Notes under the pieces: model-generated
Told to the model about the DNA's origin: nothing
Database searches by the model: none
The model's input: only the letters and a program-made list of their open reading frames with translations
Shown: in pieces, positions 1 to 8,419 of the stretch
Layout of the letters: every line of letters begins with the position of its first letter
How positions within the stretch are numbered: the stretch's first letter is position 1
Assembly: GCA_013365325.1 (NCBI GenBank)
Contig: JABVXV010000748.1
Span: 1-10,000, forward strand
Direction of reading: 5' to 3'
DNA from: Dipetalonema caudispina
Lineage: Eukaryota; Nematoda; Chromadorea; Rhabditida; Onchocercidae
DNA: 10,000 nt
Program-made: the position numbers and the translations under genes

Positions 1-159
<159 letters not shown>

Positions 160-176
160 ATGGTGGTGATATTTGA

Positions 177-745
177 TATGATAAATCAGATAATATCTAA
201 GATTAATTTAATTAATGTTTTACTACAGTTGCTTCAGATTTACAATGCTAGGATGTGGTTTGAGATGACAATATTGGCAATGTCTGCAATTAATTCCGTT
301 TCTTTTTTGACTGATCGATTTGATAAGTTTGATAATGTCTAAAACTAATTTGATCATCTTTTATCGACAGAAATTTTTGTATATTTACATTAATAAAATA
401 TACTTTGCTATGATAAGTTCAATCATATCTAAGATCTGTCTAATTAATGTTTTTTTTTTTTTTGACTAGTTAAGATGATAATTTTGACAATTTTCTACCA
501 TTAATTTAATTAATATTTTTCACTGAAATTGTTTCACATTTACATTATTAAAATACGTTTTAATACGATAGCTTTGGCAATGTCTAAAATTAATCAAAAT
601 TAATTTTTTTTCTTGACTGATTCATACTGATCAATTTTTTTTTTTTTGACTAATTGATTTGATAATGTCTAAGATTAATTTAATCATATTTCTTCCTCTT
701 TTTTTGGCTGAAATTATTTCACATTCACACTGTTAATATGATACA
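177..745. repeat. Degenerate tandem repeat, about four copies of 140-175 bp
   Basis: Two short elements alternate. Element A (consensus close to GATAATGTCTAAGATTAATT) occurs near 189, 331, 489 and 661, with an extra partial copy near 425. Element B (a CTGAAATT...TTCACATTTACATT block followed by an A+T-rich tail) occurs near 228, 368, 524 and 708. A-to-A spacing is 142, 158 and 172 bp, lengthened by poly-T insertions at 450-463 and 635-647. At a shift of exactly 300 bp, positions 203-240 and 503-540 also match closely. Copies are heavily diverged, so this is an old array. The open frame at 160-342 lies inside it and is not taken as a gene. Confidence 0.65.
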
Positions 746-2775
746 TGCAACACTGTAGGAAATAATAGTGGGATGGGAAATTTGACGATCGTTAAGAAAT
801 TTATAACTTAATAAATATTATTTAAAATTATTTTCAAAAAATGGTGTGAGAAATAATTTGAAATAGGATGAATAAGGTAGATGAAATGCAATGATAATTG
901 CATGAATATAAATATGAATGAGATAATTTAATTTTATGTGGCAATGGAAATGATGATGACAAACTTTAAATGATATTGTAATGATAATATAATTTTAAGG
1001 TCACGAATGAAATGATCTTGAAAATTTCAAAATATTAGTAACTAATAGAATTTTTTTTTTTAGACGATCCTATGTAAGTAAAAAGAAAAAACAAAAGAAT
1101 AAATTATTGAAAATAAAAATATTATCAATTAGAATAATATCAAATTGGAAAATTATGAGGTAGTTTTTTTTTTTTTTTTTTTTTTCTTAGTTATTTAAAG
1201 TATATAAAAAAATGTAAGATGTAAAGTTAATAATAATCACATAAAGTAATTTGATCAAAAGATTATCAGGAAGGAAAAATTGTGTCGAAATTGTTGCGAA
1301 ATATTAACGGAGAATTTATAATAAATTCTAACGGATTACTATTCGTTAAATCACCATTTATGAAATGATCAGGGATATTTTAATTTTATTGAAATTCAGG
1401 TCATTTCATTCCAATTATATCTTCATGATCTTTATTTGTCATGTTAAATTGGATATAACTGATATCAATGCGCTTTTTTTTTTTTTTTTTTTGCTTCGAT
1501 TATATCATTGTATTGTTTGAAATTAACTAAAAGTCATTGCAAAAGAAAAAAAAAAAAAAGAAAAACGGTAGATGAATGTAGTGATAAGACGATGATAAAT
1601 GTAGTTAATTTATAAGAAATTGAAAAATTAATTAAAAATATGTGGAAAAGATAAATTGGTAAAGTTTTAATCTATCGCTGAATTTTTTTTTTTTTTTTTT
1701 ATTAAAAAGAAAACTTCAGCATCATTCTCATATACTAATTTCTAAGAAAATAATTACCAATATATTCCTATTAGTTCACGGAATACAATTGTTAATATAT
1801 TTCCGTTTTATCGAGTAGAAGAAAATATCATAGAATGAAGTGAATTATAAAATAAAATTATATATATTTATGAAATATTTTTTTCCCGCTTTTTCCACAA
1901 ATTTATATAAAATTAAGATTATCATTTCATTAATGTTAAGTAAATAAATTGAGCATATACTGCACTGAACATTCAATTACGAAATCAAATGTAATTCATT
2001 TCGTTCCTAATTAAACCAATTAAATATATTTCAATTTGAATGCAAAATTCTACATGATAATTGCACATTATTCAAGTTTTTAAAAATTAGCAAAAAAATA
2101 TTTAAATTGATCTGGAATGAATCACAAAAACATACAAATTATTATATAGAATGAATATATATTAACATAAACAATCATTTAATTTAATTACAATATATCG
2201 TATTGAGGTAAATTTTTATTTTTTCTACGATACATTGTCAAATTCATTTGGTGTATCAATTCATGATAGATCGGGAAACAATTCATTTTGTATATCTATA
2301 AAATGTCATAAAGATGACTATAAAATAATAAAACCATAAATATTTTATTTTCATTTCGCAATTAATTCAAATAATTTTCAGTTTTTTGAAATAAAAAAAA
2401 AAAAAAATTAGTATGAGAAGAAAAAAAAAAAGGTTTTAAAAGTCATAAATAAGCCTTTTTAGCTGAATGCATTATGCCTTTCATTCTTCATTTTTTACAT
2501 TTTTTTTAACTTTTTTTTTTTTTCTTTCTTATTCAGTTAGTATTTCCTCCCTTCGTTTTGTTCTTTTCTTATCTTTACTAAAAAATCGTTACAAATGTAC
2601 GAAACAAGAAATGAAAAAATAAATGTAAAATTCTAAATATCTTTGATTCAAAATTTTAAAAGGAATTAAAAATAAAAAAGGATAAGATAGATGCGAAAGA
2701 ATTGGAAAAATATTGAAACGATAAGTATGTAGCCATTGAATAGCAAAAAATTGATTTTTTTTTTTTTTTTTCCTT
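746..2775. other. Gene-free A+T-rich stretch with many homopolymer tracts
   Basis: Neither strand gives an open frame with recognisable protein content, and I see no exon flanked by convincing splice sites with protein-like sequence. The stretch is dominated by A/T runs: T11 at 1051-1061, T22 at 1164-1185, T19 at 1474-1492, A14 at 1546-1559, T18 at 1683-1700, A15 at 2393-2407, T13 at 2511-2523 and T17 at 2755-2771. It may be intergenic or part of a long intron of a gene outside the window. An exon shorter than about 60 bp could escape reading by eye. Confidence 0.6.
1164..1185. repeat. Poly-T tract, 22 bases
   Basis: The longest homopolymer in the window, an uninterrupted run of 22 T. Runs of similar size occur at 1474-1492 (19 T), 1683-1700 (18 T) and 2755-2771 (17 T). 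Such tracts are common in A+T-rich worm genomes, are prone to length errors, and may mark old retrotransposon tails or simply slippage. No adjoining element or target-site duplication is visible. Confidence 0.95.
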
Positions 2776-2851
2776 TTCATTGCTTAAAAATTTAGTTTAA
2801 AAAGATGAAAAAATTCATTGCTTAAAAATTTTATTTTAAAAAGATGAAAGA
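2776..2851. repeat. Two-copy 38-bp direct tandem duplication
   Basis: The block beginning TTCATTGCTTAAAAATTT at 2776 is repeated at 2814 with only a few mismatches, both copies ending near AAAAAGATGAAA. The period is 38 bp. It lies directly after the T17 run at 2755-2771, a likely site for slippage duplication. No coding role is visible. Confidence 0.85.
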
Positions 2852-4283
2852 ATTTTTGAAATTAAAAGTTAGGTTGCATTTTTCTTTCATCTTCAACTTC
2901 ATTATCTTCTCTATTCCTTCCTTTAATAAAATCTTCCTGTTGATAGTCAAAGAGAAACGAAATTGCTTCTTTTTTTTGTGATTTTATCATACAAATAACA
3001 AAAAATGAGATAATTAAATGTGATAAAAATTAATTAAGTATATTTTCCTGAAAAATTATACTGTCTACTGATAAAGTTTTAATAATAACATTATGAGGAT
3101 ACGCGTACGATTTGAGTGCTTCAATTTTTCCTTGTATATTTATTTCAATTAATTTTATTATTTCTCGTCGTTTGTAGGTATTTGAACAAGATGAGAAAAC
3201 CGTCATCAATCATTAACTTATTTTTCATTTGTTTCCCTTTTGAACTTCGTTAATTTACAATGGGAAAGGAAAATTTTTCGACTAAATTTTTGAAATTTGA
3301 AAATTGAAAAATATACAACGTTAAATTGAAAAGTGATGAAACAGAATCGTTAAATATGAAAGCATTCGGCAAATTGGATTAATTATTACGTTTTGCGCTT
3401 AATTAATCTGATCACCGAGAAGCCTCATGTCTTTGGGTAAAAAAAGTTTGAGAAATTTTTCAGTTACGAAACTATTAAATTTCTACTTTTAGAAGGTTAA
3501 AAGTCTCGAAGTCTGAAATTTAACGTCGTCAATTCACTGACATCAATATTATTCGTAATTCTATTGCCGATTTCTAAAAGATCAATTTAATGAACGTTAG
3601 TATGTTTGGTTCTTTCAACACTGATAACACTGAAATTTATTTAAATCCATTTCCGAAACATCCTAGTCTTATTTCTGTTGAAACCACTTCTAGAACATTT
3701 AACAGGTTATTCCAGTCAAATAAACAATAATTAACTGCAAAACAAAACAAACAATTTTCCTCAAAATGCTTCGTACACTTAAGTCAAGACTGGATTTTGC
3801 TATAGAGTAATAATTAATAAAATGGAAAAGGCTTAAAAATGTAAGAAAAGATCTCAATTACCCAAAACATATCACTAATTTTGAGCAATACTTCATTCGA
3901 ATGGTGTTTTACCATTTAAAATGATTCATGGTTCATATGTGGTACCTACATGGTAAATTTGTTGAGAACAGTAACTTCGAAAATTTCAAAATTTTAGGGA
4001 AGAATAAAGAGAGAAAATGAATGAAGGCTATATCACAAAGTCGGAGTAAATACATATTATATCAGCAAACTGTCCTTCTATCATATTTACAGAGGAAAAA
4101 ATCATTCCATTCACTAACCTCTACAAATTTTGACTTAAAAGACTTCGAAGAGAAGAAACAAGATGTCCAGAGATGAACAAGTACACATTTGAACATTATG
4201 CAAACATTATATTATTCAGAAAATTAAAAAAAAAAAAAGAAAAATATTCACGAAATGCTGGCAGATCACCGATGCGAATCACA
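2852..4283. other. Gene-free stretch downstream of the small membrane-protein gene
   Basis: I see no exon here that I can tie to a protein family. The part next to 4284 should hold the 3' untranslated region of the minus-strand gene ending at 4284, but no exact AATAAA on the minus strand lies near that stop; only weaker variants such as AATAAT are present. The plus-strand frame at 4173-4412 runs antisense across the real gene and is a shadow. Confidence 0.5.
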
Positions 4284-4529
4284 TTATTTGTGTTTTTTGC
4301 TATTATCAGGACAGTCACCACAATCATCTACCTTTTTAACACCTTGGTCATGACCATCGAGAGTTTTGTCTGCTTGAGCGTTAGTTGCAGGAATCGGACA
4401 CGTTGGATATAATAATGCATCAAATGTCGTCTTCCATGATTCTGGCAACAACCGAAATATGATCGGTTGAATAAATTTGATATATATCGCCAAAAGTATG
4501 GGTAACAATATGCATGGCACACAAACCAT
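4284..4529 (-). CDS. C18orf32: UPF0729 / C18orf32-like small membrane protein, single exon, 81 aa
   Basis: The reading frame gives 81 residues from ATG at 4529-4527 to TAA at 4286-4284. It opens MVCVPCILLPILLAIYIKF, closely resembling the start of human C18orf32 (MVCIPC..., 76 residues) in sequence, start position and length. Residues 5-28 form one hydrophobic segment, probably a membrane anchor or hairpin, with a cysteine pair at 3 and 6. A YPTCP motif lies near 41-45. The tail (about 50-81) is polar, with Cys at 70 and 73, and ends KKHK, matching the C-terminal KKXX ER-retrieval pattern. Family knowledge: human C18orf32 is a poorly understood ER and lipid-droplet protein with no known enzyme activity. 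The frame stays open upstream without another ATG, so the homology-supported start is used. The gene sits 639 bp downstream of the NSUN5 gene on the same strand. Confidence 0.88.
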   Translation of the reverse strand: MVCVPCILLPILLAIYIKFIQPIIFRLLPESWKTTFDALLYPTCPIPATNAQADKTLDGHDQGVKKVDDCGDCPDNSKKHK

Positions 4530-4564
4530 TTCTTCCAAATAACAAATTTGCCGTCTTCTAATAA

Positions 4565-4578
4565 CTACAAAATAAAAG
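4565..4578 (-). promoter_or_regulatory. Likely 3' splice acceptor before the small gene (trans-splice or 5' UTR intron)
   Basis: Read on the minus strand, CTTTTATTTTGTAG ends at 4565, a T-rich tract with an AG typical of nematode acceptors. The mature RNA would begin at 4564, 35 nt before the ATG at 4529. In nematodes such a site close to the start codon often receives a spliced leader; a 5' UTR intron is the alternative. No upstream partner exon is recognisable, which mildly favours trans-splicing. Confidence 0.5.
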
Positions 4579-5168
4579 AAATTTAACCTTTGATAGATCC
4601 AGGAGTTAATGTTTTCAATTACAAATAAGAAAAATTCTAAAACTATTTGGATAATAACCAGTTACAATTTTGCAATTTTGAGAAAAAAACGCGGTGAAGC
4701 ATCTCGACCACTAGGTTCCTAGCAAATGTAAATATGAAAAAAAGTAGTGAGGCATATTTAGCACAAAAGGTTTCTTTCAAACCATATCCAATTGCAATAA
4801 AGGGCAAATTAAAACAACTTTATTACATAAATTACATGAAATAAAAAGCAAACTGTCAACAACATAAACTGTCCAATTATTCTTATAAACTAATTACCTG
4901 ATTTCAGAGACTCTGATTACCAAGAGTTAGGATATTTCAGTGATTTTATACCCTACAATTTAATCGAGATTAAGAAAGTTTCACAAGTTTTTCCTTAATG
5001 CTTCCTTTATTAAGTGCCAGACCTGTCACAGCAGTGGACTCTCTGAGGCTCTAAAACGTACCCACACTACACCATTCGAGAACGGAGGAATTATTTCAAC
5101 AGTTTGAGAAATTTTCCGGCTTTTCTAATAATAATGAATCGAAAAGCATAAGGTTCGCCTATGAATTG
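4579..5168. other. Intergenic stretch between NSUN5 and the small gene
   Basis: No protein-like frame is seen on either strand. It should contain the 3' untranslated region of NSUN5 (stop at 5169) and the region from which the downstream gene's RNA is processed. It is a little less A+T-extreme than the left third of the window, especially around 5020-5160. Confidence 0.55.
5006..5011 (-). terminator. Candidate polyadenylation signal AATAAA for NSUN5
   Basis: TTTATT on the plus strand reads AATAAA on the minus strand, about 158 nt past the NSUN5 stop codon. That spacing is reasonable for a worm 3' UTR. It is an exact hexamer match but short enough to occur by chance in A+T-rich DNA. Confidence 0.4.
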
Positions 5169-5342
5169 TTACAGTTTCCGTCTTTTAAAAGCAGCAACAA
5201 AAAATCCATTAGTTAGATCAATTTCTGGTAATGCTCGTAGACATTTGTCACCAAATGAATAATTTGCTTTTCCACGATGCGGCCATTCTGGCATTGCCTT
5301 TATCAGTTTGAATCGTGCCCGTAAAAATTCATCGTTAAGGAT
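5169..5342 (-). CDS. NSUN5: NSUN5 exon 9 (residues 378-434) and stop
   Basis: Acceptor CTCTTCAG, then [30 protein letters not shown] and [12 protein letters not shown], ending at TAA. This closely parallels the human NSUN5 C-terminus (AWPHRG, CLRASPE, GFFVAVIER). The basic end, KRRK, may help nucleolar targeting; that is inference. Confidence 0.9.
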   Translation of the reverse strand: MLNDEFLRARFKLIKAMPEWPHRGKANYSFGDKCLRALPEIDLTNGFFVAAFKRRKL

Positions 5343-8172
5343 CTGAAGAGTGCATCCTGATCACAGTACAAATAAAAAGAACTACGAGGAGGAGAATTTT
5401 ACTTCTACTGTACCACATCGAAAACTTTCTAAGGAAGCTGAAATCAGTCTGTTTTCCGGGAAAAGCTGTTTAAAATTCGTGGAGCTGAATCTAGATGAGC
5501 AAAATGCATGGCAACCTCTTCGATAACTTGCTCGTTTTCTTCCTCATGAATTGAACATGTTGAGTAGACGATTTTCTCCAAATTTGGTAATGCCATCGCA
5601 TGTTTCAATAACATAGCCTAAAATTGAAAAATCATGTCCCTGTCAGAAAACTCAAATGTTCATGAACAAAATATGAAATGATAGCAGAAGGTTCGTAGAT
5701 GAGGAAGATTACTCAAATGAATCTTAGATCTCAATGCATGAAATTATAAAATTTCCAACTCGCAGATCTACTAAAATGCAAGGTTGGAATCGATAACAAC
5801 ATGGTGAGAGAACATTTTATTACACTGGATAAGATCCAAATAACAAAAGTCCCAAAACTCCAGTCATAAACACGCGATAACTGTACGAATATCAAAGATT
5901 TAATCATGAGTTATTTTATTCCACCTGCAGATTTGATAAAGATCGTAAACGACTGGCGTATGTTCTTTCGTCCTCATCAATCAGTTGATCCATACGTTTC
6001 ACAATTCCTGACCCACTACATGGAGGATCCAATAATGCATATCGCACCTTTTAATGGATTCATATTAGAAGTGAAATAATTTAAAAAAGGGTTAATCATG
6101 CAATGAATTAAATACAACAATTTATTGGTCAGAATCATAAGCCTATAATGGAAAATCAATAAAGGGTCGTATTTTGCGACAATCCCACCACTGGAAGTCT
6201 TTCTGAACCACTAGATAAGGTAAACAAGCAGTAAAAAACAAACGAAACGGAACGACCAACAGCATGACCTGACTGACATTTCATATTTCCTGATAATAAT
6301 AAAAAATTTTTATTTAATTAAATTCAGCAGGAGATGTTAAACATACCTCATTAAATCTCGCATGTGTCACATCGGTACGGAGAAAATCACCACACCATGT
6401 GTCAACATTAACTGCTCCAGCTTTCTGAATCATTGTACGTAACGTCTTAACACGATCACTTGCTTTGTCGATTGCCCAAATCTTACTAAAAATAGAAATT
6501 GAATATGAATATCATCTATCAAGCTCATCACTCATCTCCAACATCATTTCATTGAGAATAAAATATAATCCTATTTAATTGAATTTATGAATAAAGCATA
6601 AAAAATCTTCACCCTTCATTCCGAACCATCGCTGCAAGATGCGTAGTCTTCATGCCAGGTGCAGCACAGATATCAAAAATGTAAGCTCCTACTTTTGGAT
6701 TCAAAATCTGACCTGGCAAACAGCTCGCCTAAACATGTACAATTTATTGGCTTCGAATTACCAGTATTTGCATAAAATTGAACTTGGATAGTTAAGTCCT
6801 GAGCATAAATGATAATGATTTCATAATAAGGAGCAGTAATATCATAATTTCAATTTTTCCTTCATTATATTATCAATAGGTTCAAAAGATAAAAGATTAA
6901 ATTTACTGGTAGAAAAAAAACTAACAGGATAGACAGAAAACTGTAAATGATACTCCTGATAAATTTCAAATCACAAAAGTATACCTTATCTTGCAATAAT
7001 AAGTATCCATCCGTAACCATCCAATGTTGGTGTAAATCGGAATTTGCAGGAAAGAGAAGCAATTCATTAACGTGACAATCAATGTAAACCTGATCTTTCA
7101 ACATCGAACTAACAGCAGTCTTGTACCAGTCTCTATCTTCCTGAGGTTCCAAACTCGAAATATTCCATCCTTCATCTTGCAGGGCTGAAACAACTTTACC
7201 AAATTGAAACTGACACTAAGTTTTGAATATTATTAAAGTAAAACGAACTACCTTGCAATGCTTCATCAAAAGACCATTTGAGGGTGTTTACTCTTGCATA
7301 TCTTGGGTTTTCGACGACTCTTGAAGGTTGCGCAGCATGTCCTTTCGCCTCTTCGATCATATCTTTCATAGTTTCCAACTTAAAAAATCATAAACAAATA
7401 GTACCAAGTAAAATCATATTTTAATATGGAACATGCATAACAAAGAACGCTCTGGAAGGAAAAACAAGAAACACTGTGTAGTAGAGATGAAATGTACAGC
7501 TAAGATGGTCACGACATGAATTATCAATTACTACTGTTTGCAGATGTGCCGACCAAAAATGTAATCGTCGAACAGTAAGAAGGCTAAGAAAACTATTCGT
7601 ATTATTTTCACGCATTTAATCGGTACTCATGTAATTTTTATAAATTGAAGGAAAGACAAATATGTAAGTTGTAAAATGAAATGTTACTAGTTGCGCCCAT
7701 AATGGAAAACCTAACGATTCAACAAATAGAAAAAGAAGAAAAATAAATCTGACTTACCTGCTGGTCAATATAAGCTGCACGTTCCAAAATAGCACTGGAA
7801 TATGCTTTCTTAGCTTTCCTCAATCCTTGACCAAAAATATGATCATATAGTAACACATAAAGCAAGTAACGATCAAAATGCAGTTTTGTCAACAAGTCAT
7901 GGAGTTCTTTAACTTCCAAAATCCTATCCAAACATTTTCGAAAACGCAATGTCTCACAGCATAAACGCAATAATTGCTTCTTGTTCTAAAATAATTAAAA
8001 CCAAGTTCAAAAAATATAATGAGGAAGAAAGAATAGACTAGTATGATCGTAAACTAAACTAATAAGTAAAACATACCTTGAAGTTACTTGCATAAATTGC
8101 AGTTCGAACATTTCTCTCCTTGTTCAATGCCTTTCGTACTACTTTCCCTGCTTCACCATATAAATCGAACAT
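5169..8172 (-). CDS. NSUN5: NSUN5-type 28S rRNA cytosine-5 methyltransferase, nine exons, 434 aa, complete
   Basis: Exons in order: 8077-8172, 7758-7985, 7252-7378, 6985-7184, 6613-6728, 6347-6485, 5925-6047, 5516-5617, 5169-5342. They total 1305 bp and join in frame to 434 residues; human NSUN5 has 429. The family (NSUN5/Rcm1) uses S-adenosylmethionine to make 5-methylcytosine at one site in large-subunit rRNA, in the nucleolus. Visible marks: N-terminal helical domain (1-110); [10 protein letters not shown] (133-142); [13 protein letters not shown] (192-204); LLLQDKASC (212-220); SAM motif [13 protein letters not shown] (236-247); AIDK with acidic D262; GDF (288-290); motif [10 protein letters not shown] with C312; motif VI YSTCS with catalytic C364; PEWPHRG (395-401); C-terminal GFFVAAF (423-429). 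The full-length alignment by eye, including the C-terminal strand, separates it from NSUN1, 2, 4 and 6. The start at 8172 matches the family start, and an in-frame stop lies 51-53 nt upstream. All motifs are intact, so it should be functional. Confidence 0.93.
5516..5617 (-). CDS. NSUN5: NSUN5 exon 8 (residues 344-377), motif VI catalytic cysteine
   Basis: Acceptor ATTTTAG; carries [20 protein letters not shown]364 is the nucleophile that attacks C6 of the target cytosine. The donor is placed at GAG|GTTGCC because joining there restores the family C-terminus at the right spacing. The site is weak, and without splicing the frame runs 23 more residues to TGA at 5446-5444. Confidence 0.8.
5925..6047 (-). 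CDS. NSUN5: NSUN5 exon 7 (residues 303-343), motif IV cysteine
   Basis: Acceptor ATTAAAAG, donor GTGGAA, phase 0 on both sides. It begins [17 protein letters not shown]312 is the motif IV cysteine thought to help release the product in NOP2/Sun enzymes. Human NSUN5 has DPSC here, whereas this protein has the more usual DPPC. Confidence 0.92.
6347..6485 (-). CDS. NSUN5: NSUN5 exon 6 (residues 256-302), SAM motifs II-III
   Basis: Acceptor TATTTTTAG, donor GTATGT, ends in phase 0. The junction gives GKIWAIDK (human GKIFAFDL); D262 is the expected acidic contact to the SAM ribose. WCGDF (286-290) follows, with the conserved D289. Confidence 0.93.
6613..6728 (-). CDS. NSUN5: NSUN5 exon 5 (residues 218-255), SAM motif I
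   Basis: Acceptor GTTTAG, donor GTGAAG after GG, phase 2. It carries ASCLPGQIL and then the SAM-binding loop [16 protein letters not shown]. Most relatives have Asn or Gly where this protein has Met243. The AAPG and Lys-Thr that contact the cofactor are kept. Confidence 0.93.
6985..7184 (-). CDS. NSUN5: NSUN5 exon 4 (residues 151-217)
   Basis: Acceptor GTTGTTTCAG, donor GTATAC, ends in phase 0 after LLLQDK. It holds the [14 protein letters not shown] block typical of NSUN5 (human ELLVFPAQTDLHEH). The preceding intron is only 67 bp, the shortest in the gene. Confidence 0.93.
7252..7378 (-). CDS. NSUN5: NSUN5 exon 3 (residues 109-150 plus one base)
   Basis: Acceptor TTTTTAAG, lacking the usual C before AG; donor GTAGTT; ends in phase 1. 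It carries [10 protein letters not shown] (133-142), the conserved RNA-binding-fold segment that precedes the methyltransferase core. The split codon is completed by CC of exon 4 to give Ala151. Confidence 0.9.
7758..7985 (-). CDS. NSUN5: NSUN5 exon 2 (residues 33-108)
   Basis: Acceptor ATTTTAG, donor GTAAGT, phase 0 on both sides. It starts [15 protein letters not shown], matching the family pattern NVKQLYALVCETQRY, and carries the [14 protein letters not shown] helix seen in NSUN5 proteins as LAKVLVYELLLGKG. This N-terminal helical domain is distinctive for NSUN5 among NSUN proteins. Confidence 0.93.
8077..8172 (-). CDS. NSUN5: NSUN5 exon 1 (residues 1-32)
   Basis: Begins [12 protein letters not shown] and ends ASNFK, then donor GTATGT. 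It corresponds to the start of human NSUN5, whose residues near 23-31 read GLVYSSNFQ. The exon ends in phase 0. The frame upstream is open only as far as a TAG at 8225-8223 and contains no other ATG. Confidence 0.88.
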
Positions 8173-8419
8173 TACAAAGTGTAATCTGCTAGGTATTTCA
8201 ATACCAATGCCACAACTGCATACCTAACAATACTAGACTTCATCTGTTATTCAAATCTTAAATACTATGCATCAATTATGGATACGTCTTCTACCAACAT
8301 CTCTGTTACTTACAATTTCCCTCTTTCATTTTTACATATACCTGAATAGTATGTTCTGCGGTAGTGTTATAACTAAAAACAGTGATTTATTTATTATATG
8401 ATGTTAGGATATCATAAAT
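8173..8419. promoter_or_regulatory. Upstream region of NSUN5 (probable 5' UTR and promoter)
   Basis: No protein-like frame. On the minus strand there are AGs at 8223-8224 (TTGTTAG) and 8215-8216 (GTATGCAG), either of which could be a 5' UTR or spliced-leader acceptor 42-50 nt before the ATG. A perfect 6-bp inverted repeat, GGTATT-TC-AATACC, lies at 8192-8205. No clear core promoter motif can be singled out in DNA this A+T-rich. Confidence 0.35.

Noticed and set aside
160..342. Plus-strand 60-residue open frame
   Set aside because: It lies in the degenerate tandem repeat and low-complexity DNA, and has no recognisable domain.
2589..2780. Minus-strand 63-residue open frame rich in Lys, Phe and Ile
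   Set aside because: Composition is that of A+T-rich random sequence; its start falls in the poly-T tract and the 38-bp duplication.
3377..3408. Inverted repeat GATTAATT...AATTAATC
   Set aside because: An 8-bp A+T-rich stem with a 16-base loop is expected by chance in this composition; no T-run or gene end makes it a terminator.
3908..3957. Inverted TTTACCAT / ATGGTAAA pair
   Set aside because: Eight-base arms about 30 bases apart, with no associated element or duplication; likely chance.
4173..4412. Plus-strand 79-residue open frame
   Set aside because: It runs antisense to the well-supported C18orf32-like gene and shows no family signature.
4530..4538. Extending the small gene upstream to an alternative TTG start
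   Set aside because: The family begins at the MVC(V/I)PC methionine, and no ATG lies upstream in this frame before the acceptor.
6865..6984. Continuation of NSUN5 exon 4 beyond the donor
   Set aside because: The frame stays open by chance past GTATAC, but the residues turn hydrophobic and unrelated, while exon 5 continues the family sequence exactly.
7421..7615. Minus-strand 64-residue open frame in intron 2
   Set aside because: It is not needed to join exons 2 and 3, matches nothing in the family, and lies wholly within the intron.
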